A stretch of DNA of 47,504 nucleotides, from contig CAMDKO010000010.1 of the NCBI GenBank assembly GCA_945901155.1, positions 1 to 47,504 on the forward strand, in the 5' to 3' direction. The DNA comes from Pedobacter schmidteae (GTDB lineage Bacteria > Bacteroidota > Bacteroidia > Sphingobacteriales > Sphingobacteriaceae). Positions 26,699 to 34,772 of this stretch are shown in pieces (position 1 is the first letter of the stretch; the number at the start of each line of letters is the position of its first letter). The notes below the pieces were generated by a model, which saw only the letters and a program-made list of their open reading frames with translations, had not been told where the DNA came from and made no database searches. The position numbers were made by a program, and so were the translations under genes.

Positions 26699-26764
26699 TT
26701 ACATGCACATATAACAACAATCTAGTGTTGTTTCATTGTTCATATGGCAGCTAAAATTTTTCAT
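26699..26764 (-). CDS. Cys/Met-rich 21-residue leader peptide of the sulfur operon
   Basis: An ATG at 26764 opens 21 codons closed by TAA at 26699. The peptide begins MKNFSCHM and ends DCCYMCM, with Cys at positions 6, 16, 17 and 20 and Met at 1, 8, 19 and 21. Four cysteines in 21 residues is far above normal for proteins, and the gene controlled is a cysteine/methionine biosynthetic operon. The tandem Cys codons (26719-26714) lie within a 7-bp hairpin (26713-26732) and 22 nt upstream of the candidate antiterminator. I infer a regulatory leader that reports on charged tRNA-Cys by ribosome stalling. The frame is too short to be called by most gene finders. Translation is not shown by the sequence itself; no Shine-Dalgarno sequence is present. 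Confidence 0.75.
   Translation of the reverse strand: MKNFSCHMNNETTLDCCYMCM
26713..26732 (-). repeat. Hairpin overlapping the Cys-Cys codons of the leader
   Basis: On the minus strand AACAACA (26732-26726) and TGTTGTT (26719-26713) form a 7-bp stem with a 6-nt loop. The 3' arm is the tandem Cys codon pair. It could be a pause structure or part of the attenuation switch; it is AT-rich and weak. Confidence 0.4.
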
Positions 26765-26768
26765 TGAC

Positions 26769-26776
26769 CAAATATA
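26769..26776 (-). promoter_or_regulatory. Candidate -7 box of the sulfur operon
   Basis: On the minus strand TATATTTG matches TAnnTTTG exactly. It ends only 4 nt before the leader peptide ATG (26764), so transcription would begin at or next to that codon and give a leaderless leader frame. No -33 TTTG was found at the usual spacing. Confidence 0.45.
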
Positions 26777-26821
26777 ATACAAAGTATATAGATTTAGTAG
26801 ACTTTTATTTAAATTTTTTTT

Positions 26822-27265
26822 TTACACCTCCGTATTTTGAATTAAAAGGCCTTCACGACGAATAACATCAGCAATACTAGTTTCGCTTAAAATCTTCAAA
26901 GTTGCATTTCTAACTTCCAGAAACACATCTCTTACACCACAAGTTGCTTCATTGCTGCATTCATCACACTTCTGATAGAAATTCAAGCTAACACATGGCA
27001 ATAGTGCTACAGGGCCCCCGGTAAGACGCAATACCTGAACCACGAAGATCTCAGCAGGATCTTTAACCAGCCCATATCCACCACCGGCTCCCTTCTTACT
27101 GTAAAGTAATCCGGCATTCCTTAAATCGAGTAGAATTTGTTCAAGGAATTTTTTGGGGATATGTTCCTCAGAGGCAATTTTCGAGATTTGCATAGGTGCC
27201 TCCCCAAAAATTTTACCCAAAACCACCAGGGCTTTTATTGCATAACGCGTTTTTTTAGAAAGCAT
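26822..27265 (-). CDS. Rrf2-family transcriptional regulator
   Basis: Winged-helix DNA-binding protein of 147 residues. The N-terminal MLSKKTRYAIKALVVL and PKKFLEQILLDLRNAGLLYS recognition region, followed by GAGGGYGL, are the Rrf2 signature. Cysteines 91, 100, 103 and 109 (in LLPCVSL, YQKCDEC and ATCGVRD) sit where IscR/NsrR/CymR-like members bind an Fe-S cluster or sense thiols, but the spacing differs from the IscR C-x5-C-x5-C type. It is directly upstream of the sulfur operon on the same strand, with the leader region between, so it is probably its regulator; CymR, an Rrf2 protein, controls cysteine metabolism in Bacillus and Staphylococcus. The link here is inferred from position. Confidence 0.92.
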   Translation of the reverse strand: MLSKKTRYAIKALVVLGKIFGEAPMQISKIASEEHIPKKFLEQILLDLRNAGLLYSKKGAGGGYGLVKDPAEIFVVQVLRLTGGPVALLPCVSLNFYQKCDECSNEATCGVRDVFLEVRNATLKILSETSIADVIRREGLLIQNTEV

Positions 27266-27330
27266 ATAATTTTAGGAGTTTTACAATAAAGCAAATTAAC
27301 ACAATTTCTTTTTGAATCCAATTGTTATCT

Positions 27331-27376
27331 GAGGTCGGTTGTCTGTTGTCTGTTGGTTAGGTGGTTAGTTGGTTAG
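27331..27376. repeat. Short degenerate repeats (TTGTCTG and nTGGTTAG units)
   Basis: Two tandem TTGTCTG units (27339-27352) run into three 8-bp units TTGGTTAG, GTGGTTAG, TTGGTTAG (27353-27376). They lie in the spacer between the Rrf2 gene and the MFS gene, which shows no coding sequence I can support. Confidence 0.7.
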
Positions 27377-27416
27377 TTAAAATTGCCTCGGGCTAATCAT
27401 TTCAAATGATTACTCT

Positions 27417-27538
27417 TCTCTGCTTTTACCTTTTAGCTTTCTGCTTTTGCCTTTTATCTGTTGTCTGTTATCAGTTGTCTGAGGTTGGAGGTATGAGGTA
27501 TGAGATATTAGATATGAGATATGAGATATGAGATATGA
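27417..27538. repeat. Phased heptanucleotide repeat array
   Basis: From 27417 the sequence divides into consecutive 7-bp words without phase loss: pyrimidine-rich words such as TTTTACC, TTTTAGC, TTTCTGC, TTTTGCC, TTTTATC (27424-27458), then TGTTGTC, TGTTATC, AGTTGTC (27459-27479), then purine-rich words ending in GGTATGA twice, GATATTA once and GATATGA four times (27490-27538). It is non-coding. A small plus-strand reading frame starting at 27535 uses its end, but looks fortuitous. Confidence 0.8.
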
Positions 27539-27586
27539 AAAAAGCAGAAAATTTCAGATTAGCACTAAAAAGTCTTTGTTCTTTAA

Positions 27587-27621
27587 TCTTGGCTCTTGGT
27601 TCCTGGTTCTTTATTCCTGAT
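27587..27621. repeat. Heptanucleotide repeats overlapping the end of the spacer
   Basis: TCTTGGC, TCTTGGT, TCCTGGT, TCTTTAT and TCCTGAT follow each other in 7-bp phase immediately before the 3' end of the MFS transporter gene (27627). This is a third heptamer family in the same spacer. Confidence 0.65.
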
Positions 27622-27626
27622 TCTAT

Positions 27627-28862
27627 TCAATCATTTTTCTTAATTATTCTGCTTACCCTCAAAAGCAAGAATACAGAAATTAATGAAAGCAAGACAACTA
27701 CATATACAAGCGTATCATAATGTTCAAGAGGTTTTAATTTATCATTCTGAACAACAATCATCCCACCAATAGCCGCGGCAATTCCACCGGCAATCTGTTG
27801 AAAAGATGAATTGATTCCCATAAATGCCCCACGATCTTTTTTTTGAGGCAAAGCTGAGGTAAGTGCCATTGATGGAACCATCCGGCTCATGAAGCCCACC
27901 TGAAGACCAAGGTTCATAATCAGCACAATCCAGAACGAAACAGGCCCAAGATTCGCGTAAATGGTAATCACTACTATCAGAATAATTGATGCAATGGTAA
28001 ACAGATAGAATTTATCGAAACGATCACTTAATTTTCCGACTATTGGCATGATGGTAAGCGTGCAAACTCCGGAAGCCATATAAATAAATGGAAGTTGTTG
28101 AGTTGTGATCTTCAAATTATTAATCACATATGCACTTCCCCAGGGCAGCATCATAAAACTTCCCAAAGAAAGAAATGCAGTTGCCAGAAAACCTATCCGA
28201 TATTTCTTTAAAGTTAGAGTTTGCCATAAATGTGCAATTGCATTCTGTTCACTTTTTTGCTCAAGATGCTCAGAAACGGGCTTCAATTTGAAAACAATAA
28301 AGAACCAAACAAGGATTGATAATACCACAATCATCAGAAATGGCGATTGCCAGCCCCAGGTATTCGCGATGTACAAGCTTAATGGAATGCCAAGAACTTG
28401 GCTAGCTCCAAAACCCATTTGCAGGAAGCCAAAAACCCTTCCTCTTTTCTCAAGTGGAAATAAGTCAGCTACAATAGCCATTGAAATTGCACCAATCACT
28501 CCGCCAAATAAACCAGTGAAAATACGTGCAACCAAAAGCATAGAATAAGTTTGGCTTATTCCACAGAAAAACGTGCCTACAATGAAGCCGACATAAAAAA
28601 ATAAAAGCAATTTCTTTCTGTCGAAACGATCAGCGAATCCGGCAGTAATCAGACCTGAGAACCCGGCACTGAAGGCGTATGCTGATACCGACAATCCAAA
28701 CTGGGTGGTACTCAGGTTCATGGATTTCATCAAGAGATCACCAAGTGGTGAAATCACTATAAAATCTAACACTACTGTAAACTGAGTAAGGGTAAGGATC
28801 AGGATTACAAAAATTTCATAAGATGAGAATTTCAGCTTCATGTCTGTAGATTCTGAACTCAT
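27627..28862 (-). CDS. MFS transporter (DHA1/drug-efflux-like)
   Basis: Twelve hydrophobic helices across 411 residues. The cytoplasmic loop between helices 2 and 3 has GFADRFDRKKLLLFF, the MFS motif A, and the second half has the related GKLSDRFDKFYLF. The N-terminal half carries LDFIVISPLGDLLM in helix 1, typical of arabinose-efflux/drug-exporter-like (DHA1) members. The substrate is unknown. It stands alone on the minus strand between the repeat-rich spacer and the divergent SGNH hydrolase. Confidence 0.9.
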   Translation of the reverse strand: MSSESTDMKLKFSSYEIFVILILTLTQFTVVLDFIVISPLGDLLMKSMNLSTTQFGLSVSAYAFSAGFSGLITAGFADRFDRKKLLLFFYVGFIVGTFFCGISQTYSMLLVARIFTGLFGGVIGAISMAIVADLFPLEKRGRVFGFLQMGFGASQVLGIPLSLYIANTWGWQSPFLMIVVLSILVWFFIVFKLKPVSEHLEQKSEQNAIAHLWQTLTLKKYRIGFLATAFLSLGSFMMLPWGSAYVINNLKITTQQLPFIYMASGVCTLTIMPIVGKLSDRFDKFYLFTIASIILIVVITIYANLGPVSFWIVLIMNLGLQVGFMSRMVPSMALTSALPQKKDRGAFMGINSSFQQIAGGIAAAIGGMIVVQNDKLKPLEHYDTLVYVVVLLSLISVFLLLRVSRIIKKND

Positions 28863-29064
28863 CCTGAAATTTTATACCTGATCATGTCTCTTTTATCAAA
28901 ATGGATTTGCCACTGCAAGATAATGGATTATACATTAAAACTGGATGAAATATCAAAGCTAATTGTCTGGACCGAGTAAAGCATAGCACATAAAAATTCC
29001 AGAACTTATTTTTGTTCCTTATCCATTGTAATCCTATATTTAATCACACATTAAAAAAAATCAT

Positions 29065-30162
29065 ATGCCTAAATTCATTTGCCTTCTGCTTCTATGCTTT
29101 ATAGGCAGTCCAGCCATTTCTCAGGAAAGTCCTGCCAAAAAAGATAATACGATCTATTACGGTAAAGAATCCTTCTTAATTGAAGGCACCGGAGTTGCTG
29201 AATCTGAGAAAGAAAGCCCCTACGACCGTTTACCTAAGTCTTACAAGGATAAAGTAAGAAAACCCGTTTGGGATCTGTCAAAAAACTCTGCTGGTATCTC
29301 TTTAAGATTCAATTCCAACTCCACTTCTGTAAAGGTTAAATGGGCTTTAATGAATGATACAAAAATGAACCATATGGCCGAAACGGGCATAAAAGGTGTT
29401 GATCTTTATTGCAAAGTTAAAGGAGTATGGACCTATGTAAATACAGGCCGACCAACCGCAAAGGAAAATGAGGCTTCTCTGATAAATGGTCTTGGTCAAA
29501 TAGAGAGAGAATACAAACTCTATTTACCCCTTTATGATGGCACAACCAAAGTGGAAATTGGTATAGAAAGCGGCAGTACGATAACGAAGCCAGCTGAAGA
29601 TAAAAAGCTGCCCATAGTTTTTTATGGCACCAGTATTTTGCAGGGAGGTTGTGCTTCAAGGCCTGGTATGGTGTTTACAAGTATCATATCCAGAAAGTTG
29701 AATGTGGATTGCATCAATTTTGGGTTTAGTGGTAATGGAAGAATGGATCCGCCAATGGCTGAGCTTATTTCTGGCATAAAGGCCTCCTATTATGTTATTG
29801 ACTGTCTTCCGAATATGACTGCAAAACAAGTGACCGATAGTGTTATACCATTAGCCAAAGCTATACGTGCTAAAAATCCAAAAACTCCGATTGTATTTGT
29901 TGAAAATGTGGAGTATACACGAGCCATTTTTCAAGCAAGTTTGCTAAATAGTATGAATGAGAAGAATCAGGCCTTGAAAACAGAGTTCGATAAATTGGTG
30001 CAGGGTGGAATGAAAGATTTAATCTATATCGGTGCTGCCGGATCAATCGGGACAGATAATGAGGGTACTGTAGATGGAACCCACTTAACCGATCTGGGCT
30101 ATTTACGATATGCAGATTATTTGATTGAAAAGTTTAAAGAGAATAAACTTGCGATCAGATGA
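29065..30162 (+). CDS. Secreted SGNH/GDSL-type hydrolase
   Basis: A signal peptide (PKFICLLLLCFIGSPAISQ) is followed by an N-terminal beta-sandwich domain (about residues 45-165, including WDLSKNSAGISLRFNSNST). The SGNH hydrolase domain begins near VFYGTSILQGGCASRPGM, where Ser follows GT (the GDS-like block I), and includes NFGFSGNGRMDPPMAEL (block II/III Gly and Asn) and a C-terminal DGTHLTDLGYLRYADYL with the catalytic Asp-x-x-His. Such two-domain proteins act as esterases on carbohydrate or peptidoglycan substrates; the actual substrate is unknown. It is probably periplasmic or exported. No operon partner is present. Confidence 0.88.
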   Translation: MPKFICLLLLCFIGSPAISQESPAKKDNTIYYGKESFLIEGTGVAESEKESPYDRLPKSYKDKVRKPVWDLSKNSAGISLRFNSNSTSVKVKWALMNDTKMNHMAETGIKGVDLYCKVKGVWTYVNTGRPTAKENEASLINGLGQIEREYKLYLPLYDGTTKVEIGIESGSTITKPAEDKKLPIVFYGTSILQGGCASRPGMVFTSIISRKLNVDCINFGFSGNGRMDPPMAELISGIKASYYVIDCLPNMTAKQVTDSVIPLAKAIRAKNPKTPIVFVENVEYTRAIFQASLLNSMNEKNQALKTEFDKLVQGGMKDLIYIGAAGSIGTDNEGTVDGTHLTDLGYLRYADYLIEKFKENKLAIR

Positions 30163-30229
30163 TTGTGAGCTTTCGATAATTATTTTTTTCAATAAGCAAT
30201 AACAGATTAGACAAAAGTTCAGGTTGCAG

Positions 30230-30600
30230 GATTTTTTTTGAAAAGCAATACCAGTGCTTTTGGCTTGCTTCAGCCGGGCTCTGCGCTGTAGCTTTTGCCG
30301 TGAAATTTTGATGTGATTAATAAAATTGATTCGGCAAAAGGCCGCCGCTTCAATCCCGTTTAGATTGCAGGGACAGTGGTTATTTATTTGTAGCTAAGAT
30401 CTTATTAATAAAATTAAATCCTAAAGCATGCAAGCCTTACAAAAGAACTACAACAGAGGCTAAATTAAACCGGGGCGGCAGCGGTAGCTTTTTTGCGATC
30501 AGGATTTTTGTCATTTACGATTTTTTGAATGCAAAAAACTAAAGCAGAGCCCGTCCGAACGGGTTCATCCGGGCGGGCACCGGACTGAAATAACGAAAGA
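30230..30600. repeat. GC-rich degenerate extragenic repeats in a 630-bp gene-free spacer
   Basis: Between the SGNH hydrolase (ends 30162) and uvrA (ends 30793) there is no supportable gene. Within it CTTTTGCCG (30292-30300) is the reverse complement of CGGCAAAAG (30332-30340). GCGCTGTAGCTTTTGCC is partly repeated as GCAGCGGTAGCTTTTTTGC further on. GCCCGTCCG (30549-30557) can pair with part of CCGGGCGGGC (30569-30578). These are GC-rich islands in AT-rich surroundings, resembling decayed repetitive extragenic elements. Confidence 0.55.
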
Positions 30601-30753
30601 ACCACAACAGCACCTTTCCATAAATTTAAGCCGGTAACACATATACCAGGCTAAACCTATATCCTATCCATCTTTCATTACCTTGACTGAAATTTTTTAT
30701 ACACCGCATCTATTGAAAACATGCGAAAATAATCCGTCTATCAGGCTAAATCA

Positions 30754-30770
30754 AATTGCATTTAGCAATA
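30754..30770 (-). terminator. Weak candidate terminator of uvrA
   Basis: On the minus strand ATTGC and GCAAT form a 5-bp stem around TAAAT, followed by TTGATTT, about 25 nt after the uvrA stop. The stem is short. Confidence 0.3.
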
Positions 30771-30792
30771 AATTGTATTGGAAACTTCAATC

Positions 30793-33597
30793 CTACCCCT
30801 TAAACCTCTCCTTCAAAAAACTACCGGTATAAGATCCCTTTTCCAGAATCAGATCTTCAGGAACCCCTTCAAACACAACATTACCACCCCTGTCACCGCC
30901 TTCGGGACCAATATCAATTATCCAATCGGCGCATTTGATTACATCCATATTGTGTTCTATAACAATAATAGTGTTCCCTTGCTCTATTAAAGCATCAAAG
31001 GATTTAAGTAGTTTTTTAATGTCATGAAAATGAAGTCCGGTGGTAGGTTCATCAAAAATGAACAAGGTTTTACTGCTATTGTTTCCCTTAACCAGGAAAG
31101 ATGCCAGTTTAATTCGTTGGGCCTCGCCACCAGAAAGTGTGTTTGATGATTGTCCCAAATGAACATACCCTAATCCAACATCAGCAAGTGGTTTGATCTT
31201 TGCAGCAATTTTTGGTTCACTCTGGAAAAACTCAAGAGCTTCATCAATAGTCATATCCAGCACCTCAAATACATTTTTTTCTTTATAGGTCACATCAAGA
31301 ACATGCTGTTTAAAGCGCTTTCCATTGCAAGATTCGCAAGGCAGATAAATATCTGCCATGAACTGCATTTCGATCTTCACTTCACCTTCGCCCTGACAAA
31401 CATCACAACGGCCACCTTCAACATTGAATGAAAATGCAGATGGCTTCAAACCGGAGGCCTTAGCAACACCCTGAGAGGCAAACAAATTTCGTATCTCATC
31501 CCATGCCTTCACATAGGTAACAGGGTTAGATCTTGAAGAACGGCCAATTGGATTCTGATCTACTATTTCAACCTGTTCAATTTTATTAAAATCTCCACCT
31601 ATAGAATCATAAGATCCCGTTTGTTCACCAGAATAATTTCCAATAGCTTTCTGCAAGGCCGGTTGTAAAATTCGCTTCACCAGTGATGTCTTTCCAGAAC
31701 CGGAAACACCTGAAACCACGCTTAAAACATTTAATGGGAATTTAACATCTACATTATTTAGATTATTCTCTCTAGCGCCCTTGATTTCAATATAATCACT
31801 CCATTTTCTACGATTCTGTGGTATAGCGATTGCTTGTTTTCCACTTAGGTATTGCCCGGTAAGACTCGCATCTTCCTTCAAAATTTCAGAATAAGTACCT
31901 GTAAACACTAGCTGACCACCATGTGTACCCGCCTCCGGACCAATATCAATAATATGATCAGCTGCCTTCATGATTTCTTCTTCATGCTCAACAACTAATA
32001 CAGTGTTTCCAACATCTCTCAATGATATTAATACTTCAATCAGTTGCTGAGTATCCCTTGGATGAAGTCCGATACTTGGCTCATCCAAAACATATACTGA
32101 ACCAACCAGTGAGCTGCCCAATGAGGTAGCCAGATTTATACGCTGCGATTCACCACCTGAAAGGGTATTTGACAGTCTATTCAGGGTAAGGTAACTCAAG
32201 CCCACATCATTCAAAAATTTGATCCGGTTCGTAATTTCCATTAACAGACGCTTAGCGATCTTCATTCGAACTGGATCAAGTGCTAAACCCTGAAAAAAAA
32301 CAAGTGCTTTATCCAAAGGCATCAAAACAATATCTGTAATAGAATGGTCGGCGATTTTTACGTTTGAAGTATCCTCACGGAGACGACTGCCTTGGCATTC
32401 TGGGCAGTTTGTCTTGCCACGATACCTTGAAAGCATAACACGGTATTGAATTTTATACGTTTGCGCCTCAAGTTCCTTGAAAAAATCATCTAATCCGCTA
32501 AAGTATTCGTTACCAGACCATACTAATTGTTTTTGCTCTGCTGTTAGCTGATTATAAGAACGATGAATTGGGAAATCGAATTTTAAGGCATTTTTAACTA
32601 GTTTATGCAGCCATTCACCCATTTTTTCGCCTCTCCATGGAGCGATGGCCCCATCGTAAACCGACTTGCTTTTATCCGGAATAACAAGGTCTTCATCAAT
32701 GCCAATAATCTTACCATAACCTTCACAACGCTTACAAGCACCAAAAGGATTATTAAAACTGAAGAAATTAGGAGATGGCTCCTCGAAACGTATACCATCT
32801 AGCTCAAAACGATCGCAAAACACATGAATCTGACCATTTGCTTCTAAAAAGCAATCACCCCTTCCCTCAAAAAATGCAGTTTGAACCGAATCTGCAATAC
32901 GGCTTAAGGTCTCATCATCAGCTGTTACTGAAACACGATCAATAACGATCTTGATATCCACGTCATTACCCGATTTAAAATTACCAGTTGACTGATCATC
33001 TAGAAGATCTTCTATTTTAGACAGCTGCTCATTGATCAATACGCGCGTAAAACCTTTTTGAAGAAGAACTGCAAGCTCCTCCTTCAAAGAACGGTTATTA
33101 TGTGCATGCAAAGGACAAGAAACAGTAACTGAAGTGCCTTCTAAAAGACCAGAAATAAAATTAATTACATCCGTAACCGTGTCTTTTTTAACTTCCCTTC
33201 CCGAAATTGGTGATATGGTTTTCCCGATCCTTGAAAAAAGCAATTTTAAATAATCATAAATCTCAGTTGAAGTGCCTACAGTTGAACGTGGATTACTAGT
33301 AATTACCTTTTGCTCAATAGCAATTGCAGGCGCGATACCCTTAATATAATCAACATCAGGCTTATTCATTCGCCCCATAAACTGCCTGGCGTATGATGAT
33401 AAACTTTCTACATATCGCCTTTGTCCTTCGGCATAAAGAGTATCAAATGCGAGTGACGACTTTCCTGAACCAGACATTCCGGTAATGACAACTAATTTAT
33501 TTTTAGGGATGGCGACATCAATATTCTTTAAATTATGGACTCTTGCCCCTTTAATAACAATATACTTTTTAGGATCTTTTTCTGCCTCTTTGTTCAT
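30793..33597 (-). CDS. uvrA: Excinuclease ABC subunit A (UvrA)
   Basis: DNA damage sensor of nucleotide excision repair, with two ABC ATPase modules. [20 protein letters not shown] is the first Walker A block; [15 protein letters not shown] is the second. Signature motifs [16 protein letters not shown] and [16 protein letters not shown] and the [12 protein letters not shown] and [11 protein letters not shown] Walker B segments are intact. The zinc-module cysteines are seen in [25 protein letters not shown] and [10 protein letters not shown] place the start at the ATG at 33597; the frame continues two codons to a TTG at 33603. Length of about 934 is normal for UvrA1. It is monocistronic. Confidence 0.97.
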   Translation of the reverse strand: MNKEAEKDPKKYIVIKGARVHNLKNIDVAIPKNKLVVITGMSGSGKSSLAFDTLYAEGQRRYVESLSSYARQFMGRMNKPDVDYIKGIAPAIAIEQKVITSNPRSTVGTSTEIYDYLKLLFSRIGKTISPISGREVKKDTVTDVINFISGLLEGTSVTVSCPLHAHNNRSLKEELAVLLQKGFTRVLINEQLSKIEDLLDDQSTGNFKSGNDVDIKIVIDRVSVTADDETLSRIADSVQTAFFEGRGDCFLEANGQIHVFCDRFELDGIRFEEPSPNFFSFNNPFGACKRCEGYGKIIGIDEDLVIPDKSKSVYDGAIAPWRGEKMGEWLHKLVKNALKFDFPIHRSYNQLTAEQKQLVWSGNEYFSGLDDFFKELEAQTYKIQYRVMLSRYRGKTNCPECQGSRLREDTSNVKIADHSITDIVLMPLDKALVFFQGLALDPVRMKIAKRLLMEITNRIKFLNDVGLSYLTLNRLSNTLSGGESQRINLATSLGSSLVGSVYVLDEPSIGLHPRDTQQLIEVLISLRDVGNTVLVVEHEEEIMKAADHIIDIGPEAGTHGGQLVFTGTYSEILKEDASLTGQYLSGKQAIAIPQNRRKWSDYIEIKGARENNLNNVDVKFPLNVLSVVSGVSGSGKTSLVKRILQPALQKAIGNYSGEQTGSYDSIGGDFNKIEQVEIVDQNPIGRSSRSNPVTYVKAWDEIRNLFASQGVAKASGLKPSAFSFNVEGGRCDVCQGEGEVKIEMQFMADIYLPCESCNGKRFKQHVLDVTYKEKNVFEVLDMTIDEALEFFQSEPKIAAKIKPLADVGLGYVHLGQSSNTLSGGEAQRIKLASFLVKGNNSSKTLFIFDEPTTGLHFHDIKKLLKSFDALIEQGNTIIVIEHNMDVIKCADWIIDIGPEGGDRGGNVVFEGVPEDLILEKGSYTGSFLKERFKG

Positions 33598-33836
33598 TCG
33601 CAAACTCCAAACTATTTTATTTCGTATATACTGATATAACCCTATTATTCGGAACGCAAAAATACGGCTATAAGTATTTATTAAAGAACAATGATGAAAT
33701 ATTATTTGATTTTGGCAAGATTATTGTTTAATTCCAAATCAATTCATTTCATTACAAATAACCAAAGGAGAAACGCTATCGAATAAACTCTACTCTATCA
33801 TTTTTTTAAGAATTTTAATACTAAAGAATTTAAAGT

Positions 33837-34433
33837 ATGAGTACTATAACTATCCATTCGATTAGTGACCAGGATCTGGTACAAAAATACATAATTGGCC
33901 ATGAATCAAGCCTAGAGGAGCTCATCCAAAGGCATAAAGTCAAAATCTACACCTCAATTTATCTATTAGTAAAAGACTCCTATTTAGCAGAAGATATTTT
34001 TCAGGAAACTTTTATTAAGGTTATAAATACCCTAAAAGCAGGTAAATATAATGAGGAAGGCAAGTTTCTTCCATGGGTAATTCGTATTGCACATAATCTT
34101 GTAATTGATCATTTTCGAAAAGAAAAGCGTAAACCAGTGGTAACAACGGTTGATGGTTTTGATATTTTCGAGGTAATTAAATTTTATGATGATAGCACAG
34201 AAGAAAAAATCATTCGCGAGCAAACACACAAGGATTTAAGAGAACTCATCCATCACTTGCCATCAGATCAAAAAGAAGTATTGATCATGCGCCATTTTGG
34301 TGAACTAAGTTTTAAAGAAATATCAGATATAACCGGGGTAAGTATAAACACTGCACTTGGCCGCATGCGATATGCACTGAATAATTTACGCAAAATGATG
34401 TTAACCAGAGAATTAAGTTTGAAGAATATCTAA
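33837..34433 (+). CDS. ECF-type RNA polymerase sigma factor
   Basis: Sigma-70 family, region 2 (LIQRHKVKIYTSIYLLVKD and AEDIFQETFIKVINTL, the core-binding and -10 recognition segments) and region 4 (LPSDQKEVLIMRHFGELSFK then EISDITGVSINTALGRMRYA, the helix-turn-helix). There is no region 1.1 or 3, so it is an extracytoplasmic-function type of 198 residues. No membrane anti-sigma gene follows; a 63-residue protein lies 67 nt downstream. Its target regulon cannot be told. Confidence 0.93.
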   Translation: MSTITIHSISDQDLVQKYIIGHESSLEELIQRHKVKIYTSIYLLVKDSYLAEDIFQETFIKVINTLKAGKYNEEGKFLPWVIRIAHNLVIDHFRKEKRKPVVTTVDGFDIFEVIKFYDDSTEEKIIREQTHKDLRELIHHLPSDQKEVLIMRHFGELSFKEISDITGVSINTALGRMRYALNNLRKMMLTRELSLKNI

Positions 34434-34500
34434 AATATATTTTATTCTAAATAAAACATTTCTAAATTAAGTACGTTTAAACTGAAAACTTAAATTGCTT

Positions 34501-34692
34501 ATGATAGAAATCTCTACTCCAAAAACACATTCTTTACAGCAAACAGCAGTTAATAAAGATATTCATGCAGAAGATCTTAACGAAGAAGATCAATCATTTT
34601 ATACTGCTATTAAACCCTGTTTAAATGCAATGGCAACAAATCCAAGCCAGGATACCATTAGCAATCTTGTAAATTATTCAAAATCTATTTGA
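34501..34692 (+). CDS. Small conserved-looking protein following the sigma factor
   Basis: Read from the ATG at 34501 it is 63 residues; an in-frame TTG two codons earlier (34495) is less likely. It is acidic in the middle (HAEDLNEEDQSF) and ends NLVNYSKSI. It has no signal peptide or membrane segment. I recall small proteins ending in a similar 'NIL-YSKAL'-type tail behind sigma factors in other Bacteroidota, but cannot confirm it. It is followed by a terminator, so it and the sigma factor may form a two-gene unit. The function is unknown. Confidence 0.6.
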   Translation: MIEISTPKTHSLQQTAVNKDIHAEDLNEEDQSFYTAIKPCLNAMATNPSQDTISNLVNYSKSI

Positions 34693-34698
34693 AAAAAT

Positions 34699-34725
34699 AA
34701 AACCAATGGTCGAACTGGTTTTTTT
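34699..34725 (+). terminator. Intrinsic terminator after the sigma-factor unit
   Basis: AAAACCA (34699-34705) pairs with TGGTTTT (34716-34722) around a 10-nt loop and runs into TTT at 34723-34725. It lies just after the 63-residue gene and 48 nt before nth. Confidence 0.65.
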
Positions 34726-34772
34726 GACCTTTTAATAAAGAAAATTGTTTTATTCAAACATATATTTGTGGG

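Noticed and set aside
27535-27720. Plus-strand frame of 61 codons starting in the heptamer repeats
   Set aside because: It begins in low-complexity repeat DNA and runs into the antisense strand of the MFS gene; the amino acid sequence shows no domain and no sensible start context.
33598-33836. SOS box or small gene in the uvrA/sigma-factor gap
   Set aside because: No palindromic operator recognised and no frame of credible composition.
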